Source: Herbaspirillum sp. RV1423
GTDB taxonomy: Bacteria; Pseudomonadota; Gammaproteobacteria; Burkholderiales; Burkholderiaceae_D
DNA: 64,000 nt
NCBI RefSeq assembly: GCF_000577615.1
Contig: NZ_CBXX010000007.1
Coordinates: 1-64,000 of the forward strand
Direction of reading: 5' to 3'
The notes below the pieces were generated by a model. The model made no database searches. It saw only the letters and a program-made list of their open reading frames with translations, and was not told the origin of the DNA. A program made the position numbers and the translations under genes. Below, one piece after another: positions 55,425-64,000 of the stretch (its first letter is position 1; every line of letters begins with the position of its first letter).

Positions 55425-55913
55425 ATGCAGCCATCCCATCACACCCATTTGCAGGACGAAGCCGGCACCGCCGCGCTGGGCGCCGCGCTGGCCCAGGTGC
55501 TGGAACCCGGCATGGCGATCTACCTGCATGGCGACCTCGGCGCCGGCAAGACCGCGCTCACGCGCGCGCTGCTGCATGCCGCCGGCTACCAGGGCCGCGT
55601 CAAAAGCCCGACTTACACGCTGGCCGAGCCGTATGAGGTAAAGCTCGCAGACCGCATGGTAACCGTTATCCACTTCGACCTCTACCGCATGGCCAGCGCG
55701 GAGGAGTTCCTGGAAGCGGGTTTTCGTGAACATTTCAACGAAAACAGCGTCTGCATCATCGAATGGCCGGAAAAGGGCGAACCGGTGTTGCCCGCCCCCG
55801 ACATCAATATCTCGCTAACAGTTGCAGGACACGGACGTGATGTAGAATTACGGGCGTTGTCTGACAAAGGTCATCAATGCCTCGCTCGACTGAAATTCGC
55901 ACCAAATCTCTGA
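55425..55913 (+). CDS. tsaE: tRNA threonylcarbamoyladenosine ATPase TsaE
   Basis: The 162-aa P-loop ATPase has Walker A GDLGAGKT (36-43), SPTYTL and HFDLYRM, as well as the W-x-E motif IIEWPEKGE. It regenerates the TsaB-TsaD complex that makes t6A. It overlaps the downstream amidase start by 37 nt, a pairing common in proteobacteria. Confidence 0.95.
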   Translation: MQPSHHTHLQDEAGTAALGAALAQVLEPGMAIYLHGDLGAGKTALTRALLHAAGYQGRVKSPTYTLAEPYEVKLADRMVTVIHFDLYRMASAEEFLEAGFREHFNENSVCIIEWPEKGEPVLPAPDINISLTVAGHGRDVELRALSDKGHQCLARLKFAPNL

Positions 55914-57220
55914 AATCCAAGACCCGCCGCACGATCCTCAAGGCAGGCGGCACGCTCCTCGTCTCCGTATTGACTCCCATGCCGGCGCTGGCATCGCAGA
56001 TCCTCGCGGTGCGCGTGTGGCCGTCCGACGACTATACCCGCGTCACGCTGGAAAACGACAGCAACCTCAAGGTCACCCATTTCATCGTCAAGAATCCGGA
56101 ACGCCTGGTGGTCGACATCGAAGGCATCGACCTCAATTCGACGCTCAAGGACCTGGTCGCCAAGATCCAGCCCAACGACCCCTACATCAAGCAAGTGCGC
56201 GTCGGCCAGAACCGCCCGAGCGTGGTGCGCCTGGTGTTCGACCTCAAGGACGAGATCAAGCCGCAAGTCTTCACGCTGGAACCGGTGGGCGAATACAAAT
56301 ACCGCTTCGTCATCGATCTTTATCCGGCCAATCCGCCCGACCCGATCGCCGCGCTGATCCAGAAAGGCGACTGGCCCAAGGACCAGCAGACCGAAGTCAA
56401 GCCGCCGCTGGCCGAGGCCAGACCGGACGCCAAATCCCCCGACGCCAGGCCTGACGATGAACCTGCGGTCGCCAAGGCCAGGCCGCAGGACGACCCCAGA
56501 CTGCAACTGACGCGCATGATCACCATCGCGCTCGATCCCGGCCACGGCGGCGAAGACCCCGGCGCCATCGGAAGCCGCGGCAATCGCGAAAAAGACGTGG
56601 TGCTGTCGATTGCCAAGCGCCTCAAGAAAAAAATCGAGGAACAGCCGAACATGCGCGTCATGCTCACGCGCGACGCCGACTTCTTCGTGCCGCTCGGCAT
56701 GCGCGTGCAAAAGGCGCGCAAGGTGCAGGCCGACCTGTTCATCTCGATCCATGCGGACGCCTTCGTGCAGCCGACCGCGCGCGGTTCGTCGGTGTTCGCC
56801 CTGTCGGAAAAAGGCGCCAGCTCGACCGCCGCGCGCTGGCTCGCCAATAAGGAAAACTCCGCCGACCTGATCGGCGGCGTCAACATCAAGACCCACGACA
56901 GGCAACTCGCCAGCGTCTTGCTGGACTTGTCGACCACGGCCCAGATCAACGACAGCCTGCGCGTCGGCAAGGCAGTGCTCGGTGAAATCGGCGGCATCAA
57001 CAAACTGCACAAGGGCGCAGTGGAACAGGCCGGCTTCGCCGTGCTCAAGGCGCCGGACATCCCGAGCATCCTGATCGAGACCGCCTTCATCTCCAATCCG
57101 GAAGAAGAAGCCAAGCTGACCGACAATAGCTATCAGGACGATATGGCCGACGCCATCATGACCGGCATCAGGAAATACTTCTCCAAGAATCCGCCGCTGG
57201 CCAAGAACAAGCTGACCTGA
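55877..57220 (+). CDS. amiC: N-acetylmuramoyl-L-alanine amidase (AmiC type)
   Basis: The 447-aa protein starts with a Tat signal (SKTRRTILKAGG, hydrophobic stretch, PALAS). An AMIN domain follows (about 42-150, with VRVWPSDDYTRVTLE), which localises to the septum. After a Pro/Asp/Lys-rich linker, the Amidase_3 catalytic domain has the zinc ligands in DPGHGGED, REKDVVLS and FISIHADAF and the catalytic Glu in ILIETAFISNPEEE. It splits daughter cells by cutting peptide stems from peptidoglycan. A terminator follows. Confidence 0.95.
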   Translation: MPRSTEIRTKSLKSKTRRTILKAGGTLLVSVLTPMPALASQILAVRVWPSDDYTRVTLENDSNLKVTHFIVKNPERLVVDIEGIDLNSTLKDLVAKIQPNDPYIKQVRVGQNRPSVVRLVFDLKDEIKPQVFTLEPVGEYKYRFVIDLYPANPPDPIAALIQKGDWPKDQQTEVKPPLAEARPDAKSPDARPDDEPAVAKARPQDDPRLQLTRMITIALDPGHGGEDPGAIGSRGNREKDVVLSIAKRLKKKIEEQPNMRVMLTRDADFFVPLGMRVQKARKVQADLFISIHADAFVQPTARGSSVFALSEKGASSTAARWLANKENSADLIGGVNIKTHDRQLASVLLDLSTTAQINDSLRVGKAVLGEIGGINKLHKGAVEQAGFAVLKAPDIPSILIETAFISNPEEEAKLTDNSYQDDMADAIMTGIRKYFSKNPPLAKNKLT

Positions 57221-57247
57221 AGCGCAAAACCGTCCGCGTAGCTCCCG

Positions 57248-57280
57248 AACTCCCGATGCATTGCACCGGGAGTTTTTCTT
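57248..57280 (+). terminator. Intrinsic terminator after amiC
   Basis: AACTCCCG (57248-57255) and CGGGAGTT (57267-57274) form the stem, followed by TTTTTCTTT. Confidence 0.85.
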
Positions 57281-57584
57281 TGGGCGCAACTTTCTTGCCC
57301 ATGAGAATCGCCTGGCGGCCTCAATCCTGAACAGAGCCGTATTCACGCCTCATTTCCGCCCACCGCCGGATGGTGAGGCCGCCTTATGATGAACGGTCAA
57401 TTGCACAACGAAATTGGCGACGTCATTCATTTGTTCATTGCGTTGCGCGAACGATGCCGATCAAGCACACCTGCTGCCGGCAGCGATTGCTTTTGCACAA
57501 CATTTGTCGTGTTTCACTGCCGCATATCCGATTCTTTACGAACAGCAACATCGTCATTGCATGTTTTACAGATGGGAGGAACAC
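57281..57584. other. Intergenic region upstream of the chemoreceptor gene
   Basis: No gene is seen. The frame that continues upstream of 57585 lacks family resemblance. A flagellar-type sigma-28 promoter was sought and not found. Confidence 0.35.
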
Positions 57585-59276
57585 GTGAAGATTGCCAATA
57601 TCACGATCAGCCGTCGTCTCTGGCTGGGATTCGGTATCCTGATGCTGCTGATGGTCGCCATGGCTGCAGTCGGCGTCAACCGCTTGTCGCAGCTCAACCG
57701 GCAAATGAACGACGTCATCCACGACAAGTATCCCAAGACCGTCATCGCCGGCGATATCGTCGACCAGGTCAATGTGGTCGCACGTTCGGTGCGCAATATC
57801 CTGCTGCTGAAAGACGAACAGCAGATCAAGAGTGAAAACGACCGCATCGTCGGCGCTGAAAAAACCATACAGAACCGCCTCGCCGACCTGGACACGCGAC
57901 TCACCGATGCGCCCAGCCGCACGCTGCTCGGCGAACTACTCGCCGCGCAAAAGAACTACCTCGACAAACGCGACAAGGTGCTCAAGCTGGTGGCCGACGG
58001 CACCAAGGAAGGCGCGATCGACCTGCTCATCAGCGATGTACGGCCGGTGCAGAACGCCTATATGGGCGCCGTCGACAAACTGATCAGGCAGCAAAACGAC
58101 ATGATGGTGGCGGCCGGCGAAGAAGTCGAACGCAATTACCGGCACGCCAGCAACATGCTGATCGCACTGGGCGCCATCGGCCTGGTCATGGCAGGTTGGA
58201 TCGCCTACGCCATCACGCGCAGCATCACCGTGCCGCTCAACCGCGCGGTGGCGGTTGCCAAGACTGTCGCGGCCGGCGACCTCACGTCGGACATCCGCAG
58301 CAACGGCAAGGATGAAACCGCGCAATTGCTGGATGCCTTGAAAACCATGAACGACAATTTGCTGCGCATCGTCAGCCAGGTCCGCACCGGCACCGATACG
58401 ATCGCCACCGCCTCAAGCGAAATCGCCAGCGGCAACCTCGACCTGTCGTCGCGAACGGAACAGCAAGCCGGCGCGCTGGAAGAAACCGCCTCCGCCATGG
58501 AAGAACTGACCTCGACCGTCAGGCAGAACGCCGACAACGCGCGTCAGGCCAACCAGCTTGCCGTCTCTGCCTCGGAAGTCGCCATACAAGGCGGCAACGT
58601 CGTCGGACGGGTGGTCGACACCATGGAGTCCATCAACGCCTCGTCGCGGAAAATCGTCGACATCATCAGCGTGATCGACGGCATCGCCTTCCAGACCAAT
58701 ATCCTGGCCTTGAACGCAGCAGTCGAAGCCGCGCGCGCCGGCGAACAGGGCCGCGGCTTTGCCGTGGTAGCCAGCGAAGTGCGCAGCCTGGCCCAACGCA
58801 GCGCGTCGGCCGCCAAGGAAATCAAGACGCTGATCAACGATTCGGTGGAAAAAGTCGGCAACGGCAGCAAGCTGGTCGAGCAGGCCGGCACGACCATGAA
58901 CGACGTGGTGTCGAGCGTAAGGCGCGTGACCGACATCGTCGGTGAAATCACCACCGCCGGCCAGGAACAAAGCGACGGCATCGAGCAGATCAACCACGCC
59001 ATCACGCAAATGGATGAAACCACCCAGCAAAACGCCGCCCTGGTGGAACAGGCCGCCGCCGCCGCGCAATCGTTACAGGAGCAAGCCAGCCGTCTGGCGG
59101 AAGTCGTGAGCATATTCAAACTCGACGAACGCAATCAGATCGGCGACCGCAGCGCGCCGCACCGCACGGTCAATGTGACGCCGCGGCCGGCAGTCGCGGC
59201 AAGCGCCGCACCCAGGAAACTGGAACGCGCCGCATCACCGGCGCCGGACGGCGCACAGCATTGGGAGGAATTCTGA
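57585..59276 (+). CDS. Methyl-accepting chemotaxis protein with four-helix sensor
   Basis: The GTG at 57585 is preceded by GGGAGGAACAC; earlier in-frame starts lack such a site. The 563-aa receptor has one N-terminal helix (about 10-31), a periplasmic four-helix-bundle domain (about 35-185, TarH/4HB_MCP-like), a second helix (about 190-210), a HAMP domain and the signalling hairpin with the tip VIDGIAFQTNILALNAAVEAARAGEQGRGFAVVASEVR. The C-terminal HWEEF resembles the pentapeptide that tethers CheR and CheB. Ligand unknown. Confidence 0.93.
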   Translation: MKIANITISRRLWLGFGILMLLMVAMAAVGVNRLSQLNRQMNDVIHDKYPKTVIAGDIVDQVNVVARSVRNILLLKDEQQIKSENDRIVGAEKTIQNRLADLDTRLTDAPSRTLLGELLAAQKNYLDKRDKVLKLVADGTKEGAIDLLISDVRPVQNAYMGAVDKLIRQQNDMMVAAGEEVERNYRHASNMLIALGAIGLVMAGWIAYAITRSITVPLNRAVAVAKTVAAGDLTSDIRSNGKDETAQLLDALKTMNDNLLRIVSQVRTGTDTIATASSEIASGNLDLSSRTEQQAGALEETASAMEELTSTVRQNADNARQANQLAVSASEVAIQGGNVVGRVVDTMESINASSRKIVDIISVIDGIAFQTNILALNAAVEAARAGEQGRGFAVVASEVRSLAQRSASAAKEIKTLINDSVEKVGNGSKLVEQAGTTMNDVVSSVRRVTDIVGEITTAGQEQSDGIEQINHAITQMDETTQQNAALVEQAAAAAQSLQEQASRLAEVVSIFKLDERNQIGDRSAPHRTVNVTPRPAVAASAAPRKLERAASPAPDGAQHWEEF

Positions 59277-59298
59277 AACCGGCCTTCGGTTGCCGCGC

Positions 59299-59949
59299 TT
59301 ATCGGCGCTTGCCGAGGAATTTCCGATAAAACTGCCACAAGCCGCCCAGCACAATCGGCAGGATGGCGGCCGCGATGCCGATCAGCACCAGCGAATTGAG
59401 GCGGTCGCGCACCCACGGCATATTGCCGAACAGGTAACCGAACACCAAGAGGCCGACCACCCATAGCAAGGCGCCGATGATGTTGAAGAACTGGAATTTG
59501 ACGAAGGTCATTTCCGAGACGCCGGCGATGAACGGTGCGAATGTGCGCACGATGGGCGTGAAGCGCGCCAGGATGATGGTTTTGCCGCCGTGCTTTTCGT
59601 AAAAGGCGTGGGTCTTCATCAGTGCGGCGGGATTGAGCCAGCGGTAATTGTGCGTGAGCACCCGATGCCCGATTGCGCTGCCGATCCAGTAGTTGAGCGT
59701 ATTGCCGCTGACCGCCGCGGCCGTCAGCAGGAACATCAGCACCCAGATGTCCATCGCGCCGGTGGCGCAGAACGTACCGGCAATAAACAGCAGCGAATCG
59801 CCGGGAAGAAACGGCAGCACCACCAGACCGGTTTCACAGAAAATGATCAGGAACAGCACCACATAAATCATCGTGCCGTATTGCTCTATCAGGATGCCGA
59901 GGGACTTGTCGACGTGCAACAGCACGTCCAGTAACTGCAAGTAATCCAT
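59299..59949 (-). CDS. DedA family inner-membrane protein
   Basis: The 216-aa protein has five to six helices with the DedA core: ETGLVVLPFLPGDSLLFIAGTF, GHRVLTHNYRWLNPAALMKTHAFYEKHGGKTIILARFTPIVRTFAPFIAG and the following helix. Family members move polyprenyl or phospholipids across the membrane and affect membrane potential and drug resistance. Convergent with the upstream receptor gene by 22 nt. Confidence 0.92.
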   Translation of the reverse strand: MDYLQLLDVLLHVDKSLGILIEQYGTMIYVVLFLIIFCETGLVVLPFLPGDSLLFIAGTFCATGAMDIWVLMFLLTAAAVSGNTLNYWIGSAIGHRVLTHNYRWLNPAALMKTHAFYEKHGGKTIILARFTPIVRTFAPFIAGVSEMTFVKFQFFNIIGALLWVVGLLVFGYLFGNMPWVRDRLNSLVLIGIAAAILPIVLGGLWQFYRKFLGKRR

Positions 59950-60345
59950 ACACTCATTTCATTGATCGCCGCTCATGCTGCGCGGGAATCATACACCACT
60001 GGCGACTTCTCCCCCAGCATTGCACATGCGGCGCAAAAGTGCGATCCCCGTTGTGCGGGCAGAAAACCAAGGTGAAATATTTGGACGCTGCACTCAAGTA
60101 CGACTATTTTCCTTCCGATAAAGTCGGATATGTCGATTCGCTCCTGATGACAGCCGGCGATGACGGCGCAAACGATTCGCAAGGACCAATGAGAACAGTG
60201 TTAACCGGAGACAAAAATCTGTCGTTATTTGTTCAACACCGGCTGTCCAGGCCGACCGCAAGAACAAAAAGCAGCATATGATCATACCGAGCGGGGGAAA
60301 TTGACGCATATGAATGCAGTCGAGGGATGGGAGGGGAACAGCCCC
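59950..60345. other. Gene-free region before the c-di-GMP protein
   Basis: About 395 bases with no plausible gene; the frames of 60-80 codons have no family resemblance. The promoter of the plus-strand gene at 60346 probably lies here. Confidence 0.35.
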
Positions 60346-63330
60346 ATGATGGACGGCGAGCGCCTTAGCCAGGAACTACAACAATATCGCAGCGCCCTGG
60401 CGGAGAAGGAAGCGCTGCTGACGGCATTTTCCCGCTCCATGGCCATTCTCGAACTGGCGCCCGACGGCACCATCCTTGCCGCCAACGACAACTTCCTCAC
60501 GCTGATGGCTTACCAGCAGAGCGACATCGTCGGACGCCATCACAGCATGCTGTGCAATCCGGAACACGCCGGGTCGCCCGAATATGCAGAGTTCTGGCGC
60601 CGCCTGCATCAGGGCGAAGTCGTCTCCGGCACCTTGCAGCGCATGCGCAGCGACGGCTCCAGGCTGTGGCTCGAAGCGACCTGCAATCCAGTGTTCGACG
60701 CGCAGGGCCGGTTGCAACGCATCATCTCCATCGCGGCCGACGTCACCGCGCACATCGACGATTCGCAGGAAAAGAACAGCATCCTGCGCGCCCTCAACCG
60801 TTCGCTCGGCGTGATCGAATTTACCGCCGACGGCATCATCGTCGGCGCCAACGGCAACTATCTCAAAACCATGGGGTACCTGCCCGCGGAAATCGTCGGC
60901 AAGCACCACCGTTTCCTGTGCGAGCCGGAATATGTGAACAGCCAGGAATACGAAAATTTCTGGCGCGACGTCAACCAGGGCCGGTTCTTTTCCGGCCGCT
61001 TCAAGCGCATGGCGCGCGACGGCCGGCCGGTATGGTGGGAGGCAACCTACACGCCGGTGTTCGATGTCGAAGGCAAGCCGGTCAAGATCATCAGCATCGG
61101 CGCGGACGTGTCGTACCGCATGGTGCGCGAGCAGCGCGACCGCGAATACCAGCACTTGCTGTCGCTGGGCATCAATGAGACCGACAACGCGGTGTTCATC
61201 ACCAACGACGCCGACCACATCGTCTTCCACAATACCGGCTTCAGCCGCATGCTCGGCTTCGCAGCCGACGAAGTGATCGGGCGGCGGCCGCGCGAGCTGT
61301 TCGAAGGACAACCCGCCATCCTCAAACTGATCGACGACTGCTATGCCGTGATCGCGCAGGGCCGGAGTTTCCACGGCGAAGAGATGATGATCGACAAGCA
61401 GGGGCATCCCTTGTGGGTGTCGACCGTGGTCAATCCCATCCTCGACGGCGACGGCAAACTGATCAACGCGGTCAGCATCCTGACCGACATCACCAACGCC
61501 AAGATGCATGAAGTGCTGCAGTACAAGGCGCTCAACGCGATGGTGCGCGAAGCCAGCCTGCATGAAGTGCTGACCATGGTGTGCGAGGAACTGGAACGGA
61601 TCGCGCCGGACGTGGTGGCGTCCATCCTCCTGGTCGACGAGCACGGCCTGCTGCATCCGATTGCCGGCCCCAGCCTGCCCGAAGAATACAACCGGGCAAT
61701 CGAAGGCATCGCCATCGGCCCGAACGTCGGCTCGTGCGGCACCGCGGCATTCCGGGCGGAGCCGGTGGAAGTCTACGATATCGAGACCGATCCGTTGTGG
61801 ACGGATTACAAGCATCTGGTGCTGCCGATGGGCCTGCAGTCATGCTGGTCGACGCCGATCACCTCGGCCGACGGACGCGTGATCGGCACCTTCGCCTTCT
61901 ACTATTACGGCAAGCGCAGGCCCGACGCCTTCCACCATCGGCTGGTGGAAATCAGCCTGCACCTGTGCGCGCTGGCGCTGGAACGCGAGGAAACGCGCTC
62001 GCGCATACATCAACTGGCGTTTTACGATGCGCTGACCGGCCTGCCCAATCGCAGCCTGTTGCTGGTCAAGGCCAACCAGGCCATCGCCAATGCGGCGCGC
62101 ACCAAGATTCCGCTGGCGGTGCTGTTCATCGACCTCGACCGCTTCAAGCAAATCAACGACTCGCTGAGCCACCAGGCCGGCGACGAATTGCTGCGCACGG
62201 TGGCGGGACGCCTGCAGATCGAGGCGCGCAAATCGGACATCGTCGGACGCCTGTCCGGCGACGAATTCGTCGTCGTGCTGACGCAATGCGACCTGCACCG
62301 CGTCACCGACGTGGTCAAACGCATCCAGGCCAACCTGTCTCTCCCCTGCCAAGTTGCCGGGATAACGCTGACGCCGTCGGCCAGCATCGGCATCAGCCTG
62401 TTTCCCGATAACGGCGAGACCATCGAAATGCTGCTGCACCGCGCCGACATGGCCATGTACCAGACCAAGGCCAAGAACCGCGGCCGCTTCAGCTTTTTCA
62501 GCGACGAGATGAACACCCAGGCGCAGGAACGCCTGGCGCTCGAAGGCGCCTTGCGCGACGCCCTGCGGGGCGGCGACTTCGAGTTGCATTACCAGCCGCA
62601 GATCAATTTCAACAGCGGCCTGCTGCACGGCGTGGAAGCCCTGGCGCGCTGGCGCCATCCGCAGCTCGGGCAAGTGTCGCCGGCGCGCTTCATCCCGATT
62701 GCGGAAGAATGCGGCCTCATCGGCGAACTGGGAAAATGGGCACTCGAAGAAGCGTGCTATCAGTTGAGCGACTGGCGCCGGCGCGGCATCGATGTGCCCT
62801 CGGTATCGGTCAATCTGTCATCCACCAATTTCCACGATCTGGAACTGCCGCAATTCATTCAGGGACTGCTGCAGCGCTATGCGCTGGCGCCCACCGACCT
62901 GACGCTGGAAATCACCGAAACCGTGATGATGGACACCAACCCCAGCACCACGCGCACCATCCGCGAAGTCCACGCGCTCGGCGTAAAGCTGGCGATGGAC
63001 GATTTCGGCACCGGCTACTCCAGCCTGGGCTACCTGCGCAATCTGCCGGTGTGCGAGTTGAAGCTCGACCAGAGCTTCGTGCGCGACATGAACGTCGACG
63101 ACACCGTGCTGGCCCTCACCAGCGCCGTGATCCGCATCGGCGAAAGCCTCCATCTCACTGTCGTCGCGGAGGGAGTGGAAAACAAGCAGCAATACGATTT
63201 GCTCAAGCTGCAAGGCTGCGACGTGGCGCAGGGCTATCTTTTTTCACGGCCGATGCCGGCGGACAATTTTGAACTCTGGCTGGAAAGTTTCAATATTGAC
63301 AATTTTCTGTCGATCCCGTCTGCCCCCTGA
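60346..63330 (+). CDS. PAS-PAS-PAS-GAF-GGDEF-EAL signalling protein
   Basis: The ATG at 60346 follows GGGAGGGG; an ATG at 60310 is an alternative. The 994-aa protein begins with a coiled helix (SQELQQYRSALAEKEALL). Three PAS domains follow (about 25-140, 145-260 and 265-390; ANDNFLTLMAYQQSDIVG, GANGNYLKTMGYLPAEIVG). A GAF domain (about 400-555, with GPNVGSCGTAAFRAEPVEV) is next. The cyclase domain has LTGLPNRSLL and RLSGDEFVVVL, where the first Gly of GGDEF is Ser. The EAL domain is intact (VEALARW, EITETVMMD, DDFGTGYSSLGYL, EGVENKQQY). Cytoplasmic, with no membrane helix. Probable redox or small-molecule sensing with c-di-GMP output. Confidence 0.93.
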   Translation: MMDGERLSQELQQYRSALAEKEALLTAFSRSMAILELAPDGTILAANDNFLTLMAYQQSDIVGRHHSMLCNPEHAGSPEYAEFWRRLHQGEVVSGTLQRMRSDGSRLWLEATCNPVFDAQGRLQRIISIAADVTAHIDDSQEKNSILRALNRSLGVIEFTADGIIVGANGNYLKTMGYLPAEIVGKHHRFLCEPEYVNSQEYENFWRDVNQGRFFSGRFKRMARDGRPVWWEATYTPVFDVEGKPVKIISIGADVSYRMVREQRDREYQHLLSLGINETDNAVFITNDADHIVFHNTGFSRMLGFAADEVIGRRPRELFEGQPAILKLIDDCYAVIAQGRSFHGEEMMIDKQGHPLWVSTVVNPILDGDGKLINAVSILTDITNAKMHEVLQYKALNAMVREASLHEVLTMVCEELERIAPDVVASILLVDEHGLLHPIAGPSLPEEYNRAIEGIAIGPNVGSCGTAAFRAEPVEVYDIETDPLWTDYKHLVLPMGLQSCWSTPITSADGRVIGTFAFYYYGKRRPDAFHHRLVEISLHLCALALEREETRSRIHQLAFYDALTGLPNRSLLLVKANQAIANAARTKIPLAVLFIDLDRFKQINDSLSHQAGDELLRTVAGRLQIEARKSDIVGRLSGDEFVVVLTQCDLHRVTDVVKRIQANLSLPCQVAGITLTPSASIGISLFPDNGETIEMLLHRADMAMYQTKAKNRGRFSFFSDEMNTQAQERLALEGALRDALRGGDFELHYQPQINFNSGLLHGVEALARWRHPQLGQVSPARFIPIAEECGLIGELGKWALEEACYQLSDWRRRGIDVPSVSVNLSSTNFHDLELPQFIQGLLQRYALAPTDLTLEITETVMMDTNPSTTRTIREVHALGVKLAMDDFGTGYSSLGYLRNLPVCELKLDQSFVRDMNVDDTVLALTSAVIRIGESLHLTVVAEGVENKQQYDLLKLQGCDVAQGYLFSRPMPADNFELWLESFNIDNFLSIPSAP

Positions 63331-63535
63331 CATGGATTCGCCACAAGACCAATAAATAAAGTGGCCAATAAACAACTTGTTATCAGGTTTATTGCAGAAC
63401 AGAAACAAGACTTCAAAACGATCTGGCTATACTTGGACCCACTTGAAATGTGAAATTTCACTCCCCCGCATGCACACATTTGTTCCCGAACGTGTGCAGA
63501 CGGTAACCGAGGCCCTGCGCCCAATGAGAGATGCC
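63331..63535. promoter_or_regulatory. Upstream region of the second chemoreceptor gene
   Basis: No gene is seen. A perfect 12-nt palindrome, GTGAAATTTCAC (63450-63461), lies about 75 nt upstream of the start and could be a regulator site. Confidence 0.35.
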
Positions 63536-64000
63536 ATGAAAACTTCCGCCTTTCATTACCGAAACTGGGCTGTCGGCACCAAGCTCACCTCTCTCACCCT
63601 GATGCTGGTCGGCGCGCTGCTCATTGCGGCAATCCTGCTGATCGGTTACGCGACCTCGTCCGTGCTGGAGCAACGGTCCACGGTGCAGATCAGCGATGAA
63701 ACCCGCGGCGTGATCAACATGGTCGACATGTTCGACCGCTCGATCAGCAGCCAGGTGGAACGCTTCTCCAACATGTTCGCCCATGCGTTTCCGGAAAAAT
63801 TCTCGCTCGATGCCGGCCGTACCGTGCAGGTCGGCGACAAGGCCACGCCGGTGCTGCGCAACGGCAGTACCGATCTCAATCTCGACTTCACGATTCCCGA
63901 CCGCTTTACCGCGCAGACCGGCGTCACCGCCACCATCTTCGTCAAGAGCGGCGACGATTTCGTGCGCGTCTCGACCTCGGTGAAAAAGGAAAACGGCGAA
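63536..64000 (+). CDS. Methyl-accepting chemotaxis protein, 5' part (cut by window end)
   Basis: The frame runs off the right edge. The ATG at 63536 has GAGAGATGCC upstream; an ATG at 63524 is also in frame. A transmembrane helix (residues about 14-40) is followed by a periplasmic part with SSQVERFSNMFAHAFPEKFSLDAG, TPVLRNGSTDLNLDF and TGVTATIFVKSGDDFVRVSTSVKKENGE. This is the Cache3-Cache2 fusion pattern of chemoreceptors and related kinases. The signalling domain would lie beyond 64000, so an MCP rather than a kinase is inferred. Confidence 0.75.
   Translation, partial: MKTSAFHYRNWAVGTKLTSLTLMLVGALLIAAILLIGYATSSVLEQRSTVQISDETRGVINMVDMFDRSISSQVERFSNMFAHAFPEKFSLDAGRTVQVGDKATPVLRNGSTDLNLDFTIPDRFTAQTGVTATIFVKSGDDFVRVSTSVKKENGE

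Noticed and set aside
60376..61815. 479-aa minus-strand frame
   Set aside because: Shadow of the PAS domains of the c-di-GMP protein.

Overview
The window looks like a betaproteobacterial chromosome of the Burkholderiales, most likely Oxalobacteraceae (Herbaspirillum-like). This is inferred from the rpsU-yqeY-dnaG-rpoD order, the trxA-rho-rpmE block, the DctPQM/DctSR set and the overall codon style; no database search was possible. Two compositional zones are obvious by eye. Positions 1 to about 8,900 are AT-rich with small, unusual genes (an integrated island). From about 8,950 to 64,000 the DNA is GC-rich and carries ordinary housekeeping and regulatory genes.

Island (1-8,947). At the left end four small minus-strand genes lie head to tail: two LprI/DUF1311-like secreted proteins, a small membrane protein and an unknown. 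Each is followed by a copy of a 24-nt imperfect palindrome, which gives a cassette-like layout. Next is a gene-free stretch with a 22-bp inverted repeat and iteron-like TGCCTCACCT motifs (2385-2653), a candidate replication origin. It is followed by a putative nuclease-like protein, a stand-alone WYL-domain protein, a P4/D5-type SF3 helicase, a small unknown protein, an unknown 322-aa protein and a caspase-family protein. The island ends at a tRNA-Ile(CAU) gene interrupted in its anticodon loop by a 247-nt group I intron (8454-8779). Next to rpoD lies a 48-nt 5' fragment of the same tRNA without the intron (8900-8947). No integrase is visible, so the other end of the island probably lies beyond the left edge.

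Core region. 8,978-14,634: rpoD (with a very long Lys/Ala/Pro-rich N-terminal extension), dnaG, yqeY and rpsU. 14,796-18,436: BaiN-like flavoprotein, YbdK ligase, cation/proton antiporter. 18,644-24,747: AddA/AddB-like helicase-nuclease pair. 25,164-27,489: trxA, rho, rpmE (type B L31) with clear terminators. 27,716-30,886: membrane glycosyltransferase and MATE exporter. 30,895-37,023: MHYT-GGDEF-EAL protein, small HTH regulator, YbiB, TsaD, PlsY. 37,552-41,772: an AcoR-like sigma-54 activator divergent from an aldehyde dehydrogenase with a sigma-54-type promoter, then a DUF779 protein. 41,868-44,648: YbaK, XerD, Ogt, VOC protein.

45,014-51,703 is a C4-dicarboxylate-type module: TRAP transporter DctP-DctQ-DctM divergent from a DctS/DctR-like two-component system, with dyad motifs between them, followed by an AEC-family carrier. 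51,854-57,220: penicillin/AHL acylase family protein, QueG, TsaE and a Tat-exported AmiC-type amidase. 57,585-64,000: chemoreceptor, DedA protein, a large PAS-GAF-GGDEF-EAL protein and the start of a second chemoreceptor. A repeat family with nested palindromes occurs twice, in convergent intergenic gaps (36,185-36,400 and 51,747-51,828).
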